Source: Azotimanducus sp965220185 (lineage in GTDB: Bacteria > Pseudomonadota > Gammaproteobacteria > Pseudomonadales > Azotimanducaceae). From it: DNA of 64,000 nt. The translations under genes were made by a program, and so were the position numbers. The notes under the pieces are model-generated. The model worked only from the letters and a program-made list of their open reading frames with translations, made no database searches and was not told the DNA's origin. Of the stretch, positions 49,809-58,664 are shown in pieces. How positions within the stretch are numbered: the stretch's first letter is position 1; each line of letters starts with the position of its first letter. The stretch spans positions 1,178,001 to 1,242,000 of the forward strand of contig OZ244807.1 in NCBI GenBank assembly GCA_965220185.1. The letters are read 5' to 3'.

Positions 49809-51602
49809 ATGTCCTTGGCGACGCCCGTGTCCAACATGCCTGAACTCCTCTCCGGGGGAGATATGCTTATTCGCGCTCTGCAAGATGAGGGCGTTGAATA
49901 CGTCTTCGGTTATCCCGGAGGCGCTGCCCTGCATATCTACGATGCCATCTTCAAGCAGCAGAAAATTGAGCATATTCTTGTGCGCCATGAGCAGGCCGCC
50001 ACCCACATGGCGGACGCCTATGCGCGGGCGACGGGCAAGCCGGGCGTGGTGCTCGTCACCTCCGGCCCCGGCGCCACCAATGCCATTACTGGCATCGCCA
50101 CCGCGTATATGGACTCTTCGCCGATCATTGTCATCTCCGGGCAGGTGCCTTCGAACCTGATTGGCACAGATGCGTTTCAAGAGTGCGACATGATTGGCGT
50201 TTCGCGTCCGGTTGTGAAGCACAGCTTCCTCGTGCCGAGCGCCTCATCGATCCCCGGCATCGTCAAGAAGGCATTTCATATCGCGGCGACTGGGCGACCC
50301 GGGCCGGTCGTGATCGATGTACCGAAGGACACCACCGATCCGGGCGTCACCGCCCCCTACGAATATCCATCGTCAGTCTCCATGCGTTCCTACAACCCGT
50401 CGGTGAAGGGCAATCATCGCCAGGTCGCGCGTGCCGTCGGGCACATGCTCGATGCCAAGCGACCCGTGTTCTATGTCGGTGGCGGCGTCATGCACGGGCA
50501 GGCGTCTGAGCGCTTAAGGGCGCTCGCGAATAAGCTTGGCTTTCCGGTTACGAGCACGCTCATGGGCTTGGGTGCGTTTCCGGCCTCGCATCCGCATTGG
50601 CTCGGCATGCTCGGCATGCACGGTACCTATGAAGCCAACCACGCCATGCACCACAGCGATTGCGTCATCGCCATCGGCGCCCGCTTTGATGATCGCGTCA
50701 CCAACGAGCCGCGAAAGTTCTGCCCCGGTGCGACCATTATTCATGTGGACGTGGATCCGGCATCGATCTCCAAGATCGTGCGCGCCGATGTGCCGGTGGT
50801 GGGCGAGGCCGAAGTGGTGATTTCGCAAATGCTCAAAGAACTCGACAAGCAGCTGGCGCGCAGCCCTGACCGCCTTGATCGCGCTGCCATCGACGAGTGG
50901 CTTCTGCGCATCGATGCGTGGCGGCGTCAGTATGGCCTTGATGAAGATGAACGGCTAGCGCGACCCATCGATCCGATTTTGCCGCAGCAGGCGGTGCGTG
51001 CGCTTGCTCGCATCGCGCCCGAGAACGCCTACGTTACGAGCGATGTCGGGCAGCACCAGATGTTTGTCGCGCAGCACTTCCCATTTGAATCGCCGCGCCG
51101 CTGGATCAACTCCGGCGGGCTTGGCACCATGGGGTTTGGCCTGCCCGCGGCCATGGGCGTTCAATTTGCCGACACCCAGGCGAGCGTTGTCTGCGTCACT
51201 GGCGAAGGCAGTTTCATGATGAACCTGCAGGAGCTTTCGACCTGCTTGCAATACCGGCTGCCTTTGAAAATCATCTGCCTTAATAACCAGGCCCTTGGCA
51301 TGGTCAAGCAGTGGCAGGACATGCAGTACGGCGGGCGGCATTCGCATTCCACCTATCAGGACTCATTGCCCGATTTCGTCTCCCTTGTTGATTCGTTTGG
51401 GCATGTGGGCTTGCGCGTGTGCAAGCAGGCTGAACTTGATCCGACATTGCGACAAGCCTTCAGCGACGAGAATAAGGACAAGCTCGTGTTCGTCGATATT
51501 CTGGTAGACCCGCAGGAGCACGTCTATCCCATGGCCATCAAAGGCGGCGCCATGTGCGACATGTATCTCAGCAAAAGCGAAGATACGCTCGCGGATTCCT
51601 AA
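49809..51602 (+). CDS. ilvB: Acetolactate synthase large subunit
   Basis: 597 residues from the ATG at 49809 (the frame is open to 49734). This ThDP enzyme condenses pyruvate with pyruvate or 2-oxobutyrate in valine, leucine and isoleucine synthesis. Visible are the ThDP glutamate region VRHEQAATHMADAYARATGKPG, the FAD and quinone-like fold, the ThDP/Mg motif GEGSFMMNLQELSTCLQYRLPLKIICLNN and the C-terminal DILVDPQEHVYPM. The regulatory subunit gene follows 14 bases later. The biosynthetic IlvI/IlvB type is meant; no fermentative AlsS features are seen. Confidence 0.96.
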   Translation: MSLATPVSNMPELLSGGDMLIRALQDEGVEYVFGYPGGAALHIYDAIFKQQKIEHILVRHEQAATHMADAYARATGKPGVVLVTSGPGATNAITGIATAYMDSSPIIVISGQVPSNLIGTDAFQECDMIGVSRPVVKHSFLVPSASSIPGIVKKAFHIAATGRPGPVVIDVPKDTTDPGVTAPYEYPSSVSMRSYNPSVKGNHRQVARAVGHMLDAKRPVFYVGGGVMHGQASERLRALANKLGFPVTSTLMGLGAFPASHPHWLGMLGMHGTYEANHAMHHSDCVIAIGARFDDRVTNEPRKFCPGATIIHVDVDPASISKIVRADVPVVGEAEVVISQMLKELDKQLARSPDRLDRAAIDEWLLRIDAWRRQYGLDEDERLARPIDPILPQQAVRALARIAPENAYVTSDVGQHQMFVAQHFPFESPRRWINSGGLGTMGFGLPAAMGVQFADTQASVVCVTGEGSFMMNLQELSTCLQYRLPLKIICLNNQALGMVKQWQDMQYGGRHSHSTYQDSLPDFVSLVDSFGHVGLRVCKQAELDPTLRQAFSDENKDKLVFVDILVDPQEHVYPMAIKGGAMCDMYLSKSEDTLADS

Positions 51603-51616
51603 GAGCGACCGGACGT

Positions 51617-52111
51617 ATGCGTCGCATTATCGCGGTACTGATTGAAAACGAAGCTGGGGCCTTGTCGCGAGTCACCGGCCTCTTTGCGCAGCGAAACTAC
51701 AATATCGACAGCCTCACCGTGTCGCGCACCGAGGACGAGACGCTGTCGCGCATGACCATCGAAACCGTCGCCGACGATGCTGGTGTCGAGCAAATTACCA
51801 AGCATCTCAATAAGATCGTCGAGGTGGTGAAAGTCGATGATTTGTCCGAGCACCGGCATTTGGTGCGCGAAATCATGCTCGTCAAAGTACGCGCCGAAGG
51901 CATCGTGCGCGGGGAAATAAAGCGCATGGCCGACATATTCAGAGGCCAGATTGTCGATGTCACCGCATCGACCTTCACCATTCAGCTTGTCGGCGCCGAC
52001 GACAAGCTGAGCAGCTTTATCGAAGCCATCGATCCCAATCTTGTACTTGAAGTCGCTCGCAGCGGCGTGACCAGCATTGCCCGCGGCACTCGCACGCTGC
52101 GGATTAAATAG
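51617..52111 (+). CDS. ilvH: Acetolactate synthase small (regulatory) subunit
   Basis: 164 residues from the ATG at 51617: MRRIIAVLIENEAGALSRVTGLFAQRNYNIDSLTVSRTED is the N-terminal ACT domain that binds valine for feedback inhibition. The C-terminal domain (REIMLVKVRAEGIVRGEIKRMADIFRGQIVDV) activates the large subunit. Length and order with ilvB and ilvC are standard. Confidence 0.96.
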   Translation: MRRIIAVLIENEAGALSRVTGLFAQRNYNIDSLTVSRTEDETLSRMTIETVADDAGVEQITKHLNKIVEVVKVDDLSEHRHLVREIMLVKVRAEGIVRGEIKRMADIFRGQIVDVTASTFTIQLVGADDKLSSFIEAIDPNLVLEVARSGVTSIARGTRTLRIK

Positions 52112-52142
52112 CAGCCACAATAGACAGAAAAAAGGAACCCTC

Positions 52143-53162
52143 ATGCAGGTCTACTACGAAAAGGATGCCGACATATCACTCGTCAAGGCAATGTCCGTGG
52201 CGGTGCTTGGCTATGGCTCGCAAGGGCATGCGCACGCCAACAATCTTCGTGACTCAGGCGTATCCGAAGTGCGCGTGGGCTTGAGGCCCGGCTCCGGCTC
52301 TGCTGCCAAGGCAGAAGCGGCAGGCTTCAGCGTCTATGAGCCAGCAGATGCCGTGTCTGGCGCTGATCTCGTGATGGTACTCGCGCCCGACGAGGTGCAG
52401 CCAGCGCTTTACAAGGACGCCATCGCCGCGCACCTCAAGGAGGGCGGCGCGCTCGCCTTTGCGCATGGATTCAACGTCCATTTCGGGCTGATTGAAGCGC
52501 GCTCGGACTTGGATGTCATGATGATCGCGCCCAAAGGACCGGGGCATACAGTGCGCGCGACCTATGTGGCGGGCGGCGGCGTGCCGAGCTTGATCGCGGT
52601 TGCGCAGGATGCGTCCGAAAGGGCGCGCGACATTGCCTTGTCCTACGCGGCGGCGATTGGTGCTGGCCGCGCTGGCATCATCCAAACGACTTTTCGCGAA
52701 GAGACTGAAACCGACCTCTTCGGCGAGCAGGCGGTCTTGTGCGGTGGCCTCGCGGAGCTCGCGCAAGCCGGGTTCGATACGCTCGTCGAAGCGGGCTACG
52801 CGCCCGAAATGGCTTACTTTGAATGTCTCCATGAACTCAAGCTGATTGTCGATCTCATGTACGAAGGCGGCATCGCCAACATGTGGTACTCGGTGTCGAA
52901 TACCGCGGAATACGGCGGCCTTACGCGCGGCAAGCGCATCATCAACGACGAAACGAGAGCCGAGATGAAGCGCATCTTGAGCGAGATTCAGAACGGCAAG
53001 TTCGCGCACGAGTTTGTCGGCGAAAACTTGACCGGCGCGCCGCGTATGAAGGCCATGCGCCGCATATTGGCGGAAGATCCCATTGAAGCCGTGGGCAAGC
53101 GGCTGCGCGCGATGATGCCGTGGATCCGCGAGTCGCGCTTGGTGGATCGCAGCAAAAACTAG
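52143..53162 (+). CDS. ilvC: Ketol-acid reductoisomerase
   Basis: 339 residues, the short class I form. It isomerises and reduces acetolactate with NADPH and Mg2+. MQVYYEKDADISLVKAMSVAVLGYGSQGHAHANNLRDSGVSEVRVGLRPGSGS shows the Rossmann fold and the cofactor-selecting loop. FREETETDLFGEQAVLCGG holds the Mg-binding residues, and ECLHELKLIVDLMYEGGIANMWYSVSNTAEYG the conserved helix. An AAAAAGGAA site precedes the ATG at 52143. Confidence 0.97.
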   Translation: MQVYYEKDADISLVKAMSVAVLGYGSQGHAHANNLRDSGVSEVRVGLRPGSGSAAKAEAAGFSVYEPADAVSGADLVMVLAPDEVQPALYKDAIAAHLKEGGALAFAHGFNVHFGLIEARSDLDVMMIAPKGPGHTVRATYVAGGGVPSLIAVAQDASERARDIALSYAAAIGAGRAGIIQTTFREETETDLFGEQAVLCGGLAELAQAGFDTLVEAGYAPEMAYFECLHELKLIVDLMYEGGIANMWYSVSNTAEYGGLTRGKRIINDETRAEMKRILSEIQNGKFAHEFVGENLTGAPRMKAMRRILAEDPIEAVGKRLRAMMPWIRESRLVDRSKN

Positions 53163-53176
53163 TCATCGTCTCGAGC

Positions 53177-53992
53177 ATGGCAGCCGGTCGCTGGAGAAGC
53201 CTTCTGAAAGTGCCGACACAGGCGCGACAACCGGGAGCCAAGCGTCGCGGCATCTATCTGCTGCCAAACCTGCTGACCACGGGTTCGCTGTTTGCCGGCT
53301 TCTACACGATTATTGCTTCGGTCAATGGCAACTTTGAAGCCGCGTCCTTGGCCGTGCTTGCCGCCATGGTGCTCGATTTCGCCGATGGCCGTGTGGCTCG
53401 CTACACGCACACCGAGAGCGAGTTCGGTGCGGAATACGACAGCCTCTCGGACATGGTGTCTTTTGGCGTCGCGCCGGGGCTCATGGTCTTCATGTACGCC
53501 GCGTCGAACCTCGGTCAGCTTGGCTGGGTTGTGACCTTCGTCTATGTGGCGTGCGTGGCCTTGCGGCTCGCGCGCTTTAATCTCGGCGCGACGATGGACT
53601 ACTTTACCGGCCTCGCCAGCCCTGCAGGCGCGGGGCTCGTCGCAAGCAGCGTGTGGTTGTGCGTTGAATGGACTGGAGACGGCGCCACCGACTCAGTGCT
53701 GATTGGCGTTATCCTATCGCTGGTAGTATTGGTTGCGGCAACACTGATGGTCAGCAACATCGCCTATGTGTCGCCGAAGGCGTTTCGACTAGCGAGTCGC
53801 GTACCCTTCACCGTGCTGGTGGCTGTTGCTCTTGCCTTTGCCCTGCTGCTGCTTGACCCGCCAGCGGTCTTGCTATCAATTTTCGCCTTGTATGCCGCTT
53901 CCGGGCCCGTGCAATGGTTCAGCACCCGTCGTCCGAGAAGGGCGTTCAGCTCAACACAGAAACAGGAGAGCACCGCCGATGTTGATCAATAG
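53177..53992 (+). CDS. pssA: CDP-diacylglycerol-serine O-phosphatidyltransferase
   Basis: 271 residues from the ATG at 53177. The CDP-alcohol phosphotransferase motif is complete: DFADGRVARYTHTESEFGAEYDSLSDMVSFG, giving D-G-x2-A-R-x8-G-x3-D-x3-D. Seven or eight membrane segments fill the rest. It makes phosphatidylserine, the precursor of phosphatidylethanolamine. This is the membrane-embedded (type II) enzyme. It follows ilvC by 14 bases, an arrangement common in Proteobacteria, and overlaps msrP by 14 bases. Confidence 0.93.
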   Translation: MAAGRWRSLLKVPTQARQPGAKRRGIYLLPNLLTTGSLFAGFYTIIASVNGNFEAASLAVLAAMVLDFADGRVARYTHTESEFGAEYDSLSDMVSFGVAPGLMVFMYAASNLGQLGWVVTFVYVACVALRLARFNLGATMDYFTGLASPAGAGLVASSVWLCVEWTGDGATDSVLIGVILSLVVLVAATLMVSNIAYVSPKAFRLASRVPFTVLVAVALAFALLLLDPPAVLLSIFALYAASGPVQWFSTRRPRRAFSSTQKQESTADVDQ

Positions 53993-54929
53993 ACGAGCAA
54001 CGATTCAGCCAAGTGAGATCACGCCGGAAGCGGAGTATCGATCACGAAGACGCTTTCTTGGCACCGCTGCTGCGGGCCTGCTCACAACGCCAGCGTTCGC
54101 CGCGGGCTGGCTTGGCGAGAAGATTCCGAGCGGGCTGGGCGATCCAGAGTTCGATGAAGCCCTCACGCCGTTTGACCTCGCGAGCAGCCATAACAATTAC
54201 TACGAGTTCGGTACCGACAAGTCCGATCCCGCGCGCCATGCACACGGATTGACCATCGACCCGTGGAGCGTCGAAGTGGTCGGCGAAGTCGGCAAGCCGG
54301 GCGTCTATACACTTGAGGACATTCTTCGGCCGCATGACTTTGAAGAGCGCGTGTACCGCTTACGCTGCGTCGAAGCCTGGTCGATGGTGATTCCGTGGAT
54401 CGGCATTCCGCTTCAAGCGGTACTTCGTCGCTTTGAACCCACAGGCGATGCCAAGTACGTGGAATTCACGACCCTCTATCGACCTTCCGAGATGCCCGGT
54501 CAACGCGCGAGCGGCTTTTTCAGCTCGATCGACTTTCCCTATGTCGAAGGGCTGCGCATTGACGAAGCCATGCATCCGCTCACGATTCTTGCGGTCGGCA
54601 TGTATGGCCAAGTCCTGCCGAAGCAAAATGGCGCGCCGCTTCGGCTCGTTGTGCCGTGGAAATACGGATTCAAAAGCATCAAGGGCATTGTCAAGATCAG
54701 GTTGACCGAGACCGAACCCAACACCACTTGGAATCTCTCCGCGCCGCGGGAATATGGCTTCTATGCCAACGTCAACCCGGAAGTCAATCATCCGCGCTGG
54801 AGCCAAGCGAGTGAGCGCCGGCTCGATGGCTCTTTTTTCGGCAACCGCATTGATACGCGCATGTTCAACGGCTATACCGATGAGGTGGCGTCTCTCTACG
54901 CCGGCATGAATCTGCGGCGCTACTATTGA
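53979..54929 (+). CDS. msrP: Periplasmic protein-methionine-sulfoxide reductase catalytic subunit MsrP
   Basis: 316 residues from the ATG at 53979. A twin-arginine signal (RSRRRFLGTAAAGLLTTPAFA) exports the folded molybdenum enzyme. The molybdopterin-binding core has LRCVEAWSMVIPWIGIPL with the Mo-ligand Cys130, and VVPWKYGFKSIKGIVKI. MsrP repairs oxidised methionines in periplasmic proteins with electrons from MsrQ, whose gene overlaps the 3' end by four bases. Confidence 0.95.
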   Translation: MLINRRATIQPSEITPEAEYRSRRRFLGTAAAGLLTTPAFAAGWLGEKIPSGLGDPEFDEALTPFDLASSHNNYYEFGTDKSDPARHAHGLTIDPWSVEVVGEVGKPGVYTLEDILRPHDFEERVYRLRCVEAWSMVIPWIGIPLQAVLRRFEPTGDAKYVEFTTLYRPSEMPGQRASGFFSSIDFPYVEGLRIDEAMHPLTILAVGMYGQVLPKQNGAPLRLVVPWKYGFKSIKGIVKIRLTETEPNTTWNLSAPREYGFYANVNPEVNHPRWSQASERRLDGSFFGNRIDTRMFNGYTDEVASLYAGMNLRRYY

Positions 54930-55546
54930 GGCGAATCGTCTGGTCAAAGTTGCTGCTGTTCGCAGTCTGTCTCGCGCCGCTCGCACTGCTGGCGTGGGAT
55001 CTGTGGCGTGCGCTCGCAGGCGATTTGGAAGCCTTGGGCGCGGACCCGGGTGAAGCCATCGTGCATCATTTGGGCGAGTGGGGCATTCGCCTGCTGTTCG
55101 CGACACTCGCGGTGTCGAGCATCGCGCGGCTAGCGGGGCGTCCCGGCCTGATTCGCTATCGGCGCATGGTCGGTCTCTTTGCGTTTGCATATGTGGCTAT
55201 GCACTTCGCCGCCTACTTCGGAATTCTTGCCGGAGCTGAGCTGGCCGCACTGCTGGGGGATTTGAGCGAGCGTCCATACATCATTGCCGGTGGCGGCGCG
55301 TTGCTGATCTTGATTTCGCTTGCGCTTACCTCAACACGCGCCGCGCAGCGGCGCCTCAGACACAACTGGCGACGGCTGCATCGGCTCGTCTATGTCGCCG
55401 CCGTGTTGGCAGTGCTACACATTGCGTGGCTCGCCAAGGTCAGCTATGTTGATGCCTATATCTACGGCTCGCTGGCGCTGCTTCTGCTTGGCGAGCGTGC
55501 GTTTCAATGGGTCAAAGCATCGCGTACATCAAGGCAAAACGCATGA
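54926..55546 (+). CDS. msrQ: Heme membrane subunit MsrQ
   Basis: 206 residues from a TTG overlapping the msrP stop. Six membrane segments and histidines likely to bind heme are visible (GLFAFAYVAMHFAAYFGI; WRRLHRLVYVAAVLAVLHIAWLAK). MsrQ passes electrons from the quinone pool or cytoplasmic flavin to MsrP. The last codons overlap the next small gene by four bases, so transcription probably continues. Confidence 0.94.
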   Translation: MRRIVWSKLLLFAVCLAPLALLAWDLWRALAGDLEALGADPGEAIVHHLGEWGIRLLFATLAVSSIARLAGRPGLIRYRRMVGLFAFAYVAMHFAAYFGILAGAELAALLGDLSERPYIIAGGGALLILISLALTSTRAAQRRLRHNWRRLHRLVYVAAVLAVLHIAWLAKVSYVDAYIYGSLALLLLGERAFQWVKASRTSRQNA

Positions 55547-55797
55547 CACCAAGCGCGTACTGGCGGGCGAACCTCAAGCTGATCGCGGGCTGCCTCCTGG
55601 TCTGGTTCGGCGCCTCCTTCGGTTGCGGCCTGCTGCTTGTGGACTGGCTCAATCAATTCATGCTCGGCGGCTTCAAGCTTGGCTTCTGGTTCGCCCAGCA
55701 AGGCAGCATCATCGTCTTTGTCCTGGTGCTCATCTATTACGCACGAGCGATGAAACGCCTCGATGCCGAGTTTCTCGCGGCTAATCATAAGCCATGA
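55543..55797 (+). CDS. DUF4212 small subunit of a sodium/solute symporter
   Basis: 84 residues from the ATG at 55543, overlapping the msrQ stop. Two membrane segments with the family features YWRANLKLIAGCLLVWFGASFGCGLLLVDWLNQ and LGFWFAQQGSIIVFVLVLIYYARAMKRLDAEF. DUF4212 proteins are encoded just before VC_2705-type sodium/solute symporters and are thought to assist them. The stop overlaps the symporter start by four bases. Confidence 0.92.
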   Translation: MTPSAYWRANLKLIAGCLLVWFGASFGCGLLLVDWLNQFMLGGFKLGFWFAQQGSIIVFVLVLIYYARAMKRLDAEFLAANHKP

Positions 55798-57569
55798 GCG
55801 ACGATGCGCATCTACGCCTATTGACACTGCTCGTCGTCGGCGCGAGCTTCGCGCTTTACATCGGTATCGCCATTTGGTCGCGGGTGCGCACCACTGGCGA
55901 CTTCTATGTCGCTGGCAAATCGGTGCATCCGGTGGCGAACGGCATGGCCACTGCCGCCGACTGGATGTCCGCCGCCTCGTTCATTTCCATGGCCGGACTC
56001 ATTGCCTTTCTGGGTTATGACGGCTCCGTCTATCTGATGGGCTGGACGGGCGGCTATGTTCTTCTTGCTCTGCTTCTTGCGCCGTACTTAAGGCGCTTCG
56101 GCAAGTTCACCGTGCCTGAGTTCATCGGCGAGCGCTATGCCTCGAAGACGGCGTCGGTGGTTGCTGTCGTCTGCCTCATCCTCGTATCGTTCACCTACAT
56201 TGCTGGCCAGATGCGCGGCGTCGGCATTGTCTTTTCGCGCTTCCTTGAACTCGACATCGGCACCGGGCTGCTACTCGGCATGGGCATCGTCTTTCTCTAC
56301 GCCGTGCTTGGCGGCATGAGAGGCATCACCTACACCCAGGTTGCGCAGTACTGCGTGCTCATATTCGCCTATACGGTGCCAGCGGTGTTCATTTCCACAC
56401 AGGTGACTGGCATGGCTGTGCCGCAGGTGGGATTCGGCGCGAGCCTCGCCGAAGGCGGCGGCAGCCTCCTGGCGCGCCTCGACGCCATCGTGCAGGACTT
56501 GGGATTTGCGAGCTATACCGAAGGCAGCCGCTCAAGGCTGGATCTGTTTTTCATCACGGCTGCGCTGATGATTGGCACTGCTGGCCTGCCGCATGTGCTG
56601 GTGCGTTTCTTCACCGTGCGAAAAGTCAGCGATGCGCGCAGCTCGGCGGTCTGGGCGCTCATCTTCATCTCTATTCTGTACACGACGGCGCCCGCCGTCG
56701 CGGCGCTCGCGCGCTATAACCTCTCCGAGACTATTCAGCCGGGTCCGGTCGGGCATCCCGAGGGCAATCTTGTCTACGAGGAGCGTCCTGGCTGGTTCCG
56801 TCGCTGGGAGGACACCGGCCTACTGACCTTTGAAGACAGGAACGGTGATGGCCGTGTGCAGTACTACAACGATGGCAACGCCGAGTTCGCTGAGACCGCG
56901 GCCGAATACGGCTGGCAAGGCAACGAACTCCATGTTGACCGCGACATCATTGTACTTGCCAACCCTGAAATAGCGCAGCTGCCAGCCTGGGTGATCGCGC
57001 TCGTGGCGGCGGGCGGCATTGCGGCGGCGTTGTCAACCGCCGCGGGTCTCCTGCTGGTGATCTCAGCGGCGATCTCACACGATCTCATCAAGCGTCAATT
57101 GCGACCAAACTTATCCGAGCGTGGTGAGTTGCGCGCCGGTCGAATCAGCGCCGCCTGTGCGATTCTCCTCGCGGGATACCTTGGTTTCAACCCGCCCGGG
57201 TTCGTTGCGCAAGTGGTCGCCTTTGCCTTTGGGCTGGCTGCGGCGTCATTGTTTCCGGCGATTGTCATGGGCGTATTCTCGAAACGCATGAACAAGGAGG
57301 GCGCCATCTCCGGCATGTTGGTCGGTCTCACGTTTACGCTGCTCTATATCGTCGCCTTTCGCGGTATTGGCGGCATGTCGCCCTGGTTCGAAGACGTGCC
57401 CGACAACTGGCTCTTTGGCATATCGCCAGAAGGCATAGGCGTCGTCGGCATGGTGCTGAATTTTGCGGTCGCGATCAGCGTGTCCTCGTTCACCGCGCGT
57501 CCGTCCACAGAAATCGAAGCGCTTATCGAGCGGGTGCGAACGCCCGGGAAAGACGAAATTGACGCTTAA
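55794..57569 (+). CDS. Sodium/solute symporter (VC_2705/ActP-like)
   Basis: 591 residues with about thirteen membrane segments. The sodium-solute symporter features are present: DFYVAGKSVHPVANGMATAADWMSAASFISMAGLIAFLGYDG, VPEFIGERYASKTASVVAVVCLILVSFTYIAGQMRG, GTAGLPHVLVRFFTVRKVSDARSSAVWALIF. A periplasmic insertion with an EF-hand-like FEDRNGDGRVQYYNDG is typical of this acetate-type subgroup. Acetate or another short carboxylate is the likely substrate. Confidence 0.9.
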   Translation: MSDDAHLRLLTLLVVGASFALYIGIAIWSRVRTTGDFYVAGKSVHPVANGMATAADWMSAASFISMAGLIAFLGYDGSVYLMGWTGGYVLLALLLAPYLRRFGKFTVPEFIGERYASKTASVVAVVCLILVSFTYIAGQMRGVGIVFSRFLELDIGTGLLLGMGIVFLYAVLGGMRGITYTQVAQYCVLIFAYTVPAVFISTQVTGMAVPQVGFGASLAEGGGSLLARLDAIVQDLGFASYTEGSRSRLDLFFITAALMIGTAGLPHVLVRFFTVRKVSDARSSAVWALIFISILYTTAPAVAALARYNLSETIQPGPVGHPEGNLVYEERPGWFRRWEDTGLLTFEDRNGDGRVQYYNDGNAEFAETAAEYGWQGNELHVDRDIIVLANPEIAQLPAWVIALVAAGGIAAALSTAAGLLLVISAAISHDLIKRQLRPNLSERGELRAGRISAACAILLAGYLGFNPPGFVAQVVAFAFGLAAASLFPAIVMGVFSKRMNKEGAISGMLVGLTFTLLYIVAFRGIGGMSPWFEDVPDNWLFGISPEGIGVVGMVLNFAVAISVSSFTARPSTEIEALIERVRTPGKDEIDA

Positions 57570-58161
57570 TGCGCGTCAGCATCGCATTCTCGATGCGATG
57601 GGTATCGATGTCTGGGTGCCTCGTAGCAAACCCAAGCCGCCAGCCGCGGTGCCCGAACCGACAACGGTGATTGCTCGGAATCCGTCGCCAAAAAAACCGC
57701 CGCCGAAGACGGCTTCAAGCGTTCCGGCAGAGCAAGAACAAGAAGGCCCTGCAGTCAGCTACCAAGCGCTCAGCTTGCGAAGCGGCGGTCACCATGCGCT
57801 CATCGATGACTCGGTTCATCAGGAGCGCGCCTTTTGGCTGGACGTGCTGCGCGCCTCGCATGGGTTCGATGCCCAGGCTTCTGTCCGCGAAGGCCGTTTC
57901 GACTGGCCGATCCCGGGCTTGCCGCAAGCCGACGCGGTCGCCGCGCAGAAAGCGCTGCTCGGCTACCTGCAGGCTGACACGCTGATCTGGGTGCGTGGAG
58001 ATGCGCTTGCCAATCTGCTCATCGGCGCGGGCGAGTGGCAGTCGTTTCCGGCCCGCCACAGCGTTGGGCAGACGTCCGTATGGGTGCTCGGTTCGGATAC
58101 GGACATCATGTCCGCTGACACTCGCCGCGCACTTTGGGCAGCGCTCGAAGTGATGCGGTGA
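57559..58161 (+). CDS. Conserved protein of unknown function upstream of rimI
   Basis: 200 residues from a TTG at 57559 that gives TLNARQHRILDAMGIDVWVPR, matching related proteins that begin with a short helix before MGIxVW; an ATG at 57598 would remove it. A proline- and lysine-rich linker (residues about 28-65) leads to an alpha/beta C-terminal domain (RASHGFDAQASVREGRFDWPIPGLPQADAVAAQKALLGYLQADTLIWVRGDAL). Such genes commonly precede rimI in gammaproteobacteria. Its role is unknown. It abuts rimI with a one-base overlap. Confidence 0.65.
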   Translation: MTLNARQHRILDAMGIDVWVPRSKPKPPAAVPEPTTVIARNPSPKKPPPKTASSVPAEQEQEGPAVSYQALSLRSGGHHALIDDSVHQERAFWLDVLRASHGFDAQASVREGRFDWPIPGLPQADAVAAQKALLGYLQADTLIWVRGDALANLLIGAGEWQSFPARHSVGQTSVWVLGSDTDIMSADTRRALWAALEVMR

Positions 58162-58664
58162 TGCCAAGCACGGTGGCCGAGCGAGCGCCGAAACTTGTCA
58201 CTCGCGCACTGACAGTCTCCGATATTCCAGAAGTCCTCGCAATCGAGGAATCGGTCTACGACTTCCCTTGGCCTCGGCGCGCCTTCGAGCATTGCGTCTG
58301 TCGCGGCTACCACTGCGTGCTCGCTTGCGAAGAAGGGCTGTTGCAAGAAAAAATCTGCGGCTACGCGGTCATGGATGTGCAGCCCATGCAAGTCCATATC
58401 TGCAATGTGTCGGTTTCAACCACACGCCAAGGCCAGGGGGTGGGAAAGTTCCTGATGCGCGCACTCATCTGCCATGCGCGGATACGCGGCGCGGCGCACG
58501 CCTACCTAGAAGTCAGGCCGTCGAATCATGCGGCGCGCGCCTTCTATGATCAGCTTGGCTTCCGCCAAGTTGGCCTCAAGAGAAATTACTATCGAGCGCA
58601 GATTGGTGTCGAGGATGCGTATGTCTACCGGCGCGCTATTGGTTCCGACGAATATAGTCCTTGA
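58161..58664 (+). CDS. rimI: Ribosomal protein S18-alanine N-acetyltransferase
   Basis: 167 residues from the ATG at 58161. The GNAT fold is clear: IPEVLAIEESVYDFPWPRRAFEHC, the acetyl-CoA loop TRQGQGVGKFLMRALICHAR, and EVRPSNHAARAFYDQLGFRQVGLKRNYY. RimI acetylates the N-terminal alanine of S18. The 3' end overlaps the convergent ketosynthase gene by 29 bases. Confidence 0.93.
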   Translation: MPSTVAERAPKLVTRALTVSDIPEVLAIEESVYDFPWPRRAFEHCVCRGYHCVLACEEGLLQEKICGYAVMDVQPMQVHICNVSVSTTRQGQGVGKFLMRALICHARIRGAAHAYLEVRPSNHAARAFYDQLGFRQVGLKRNYYRAQIGVEDAYVYRRAIGSDEYSP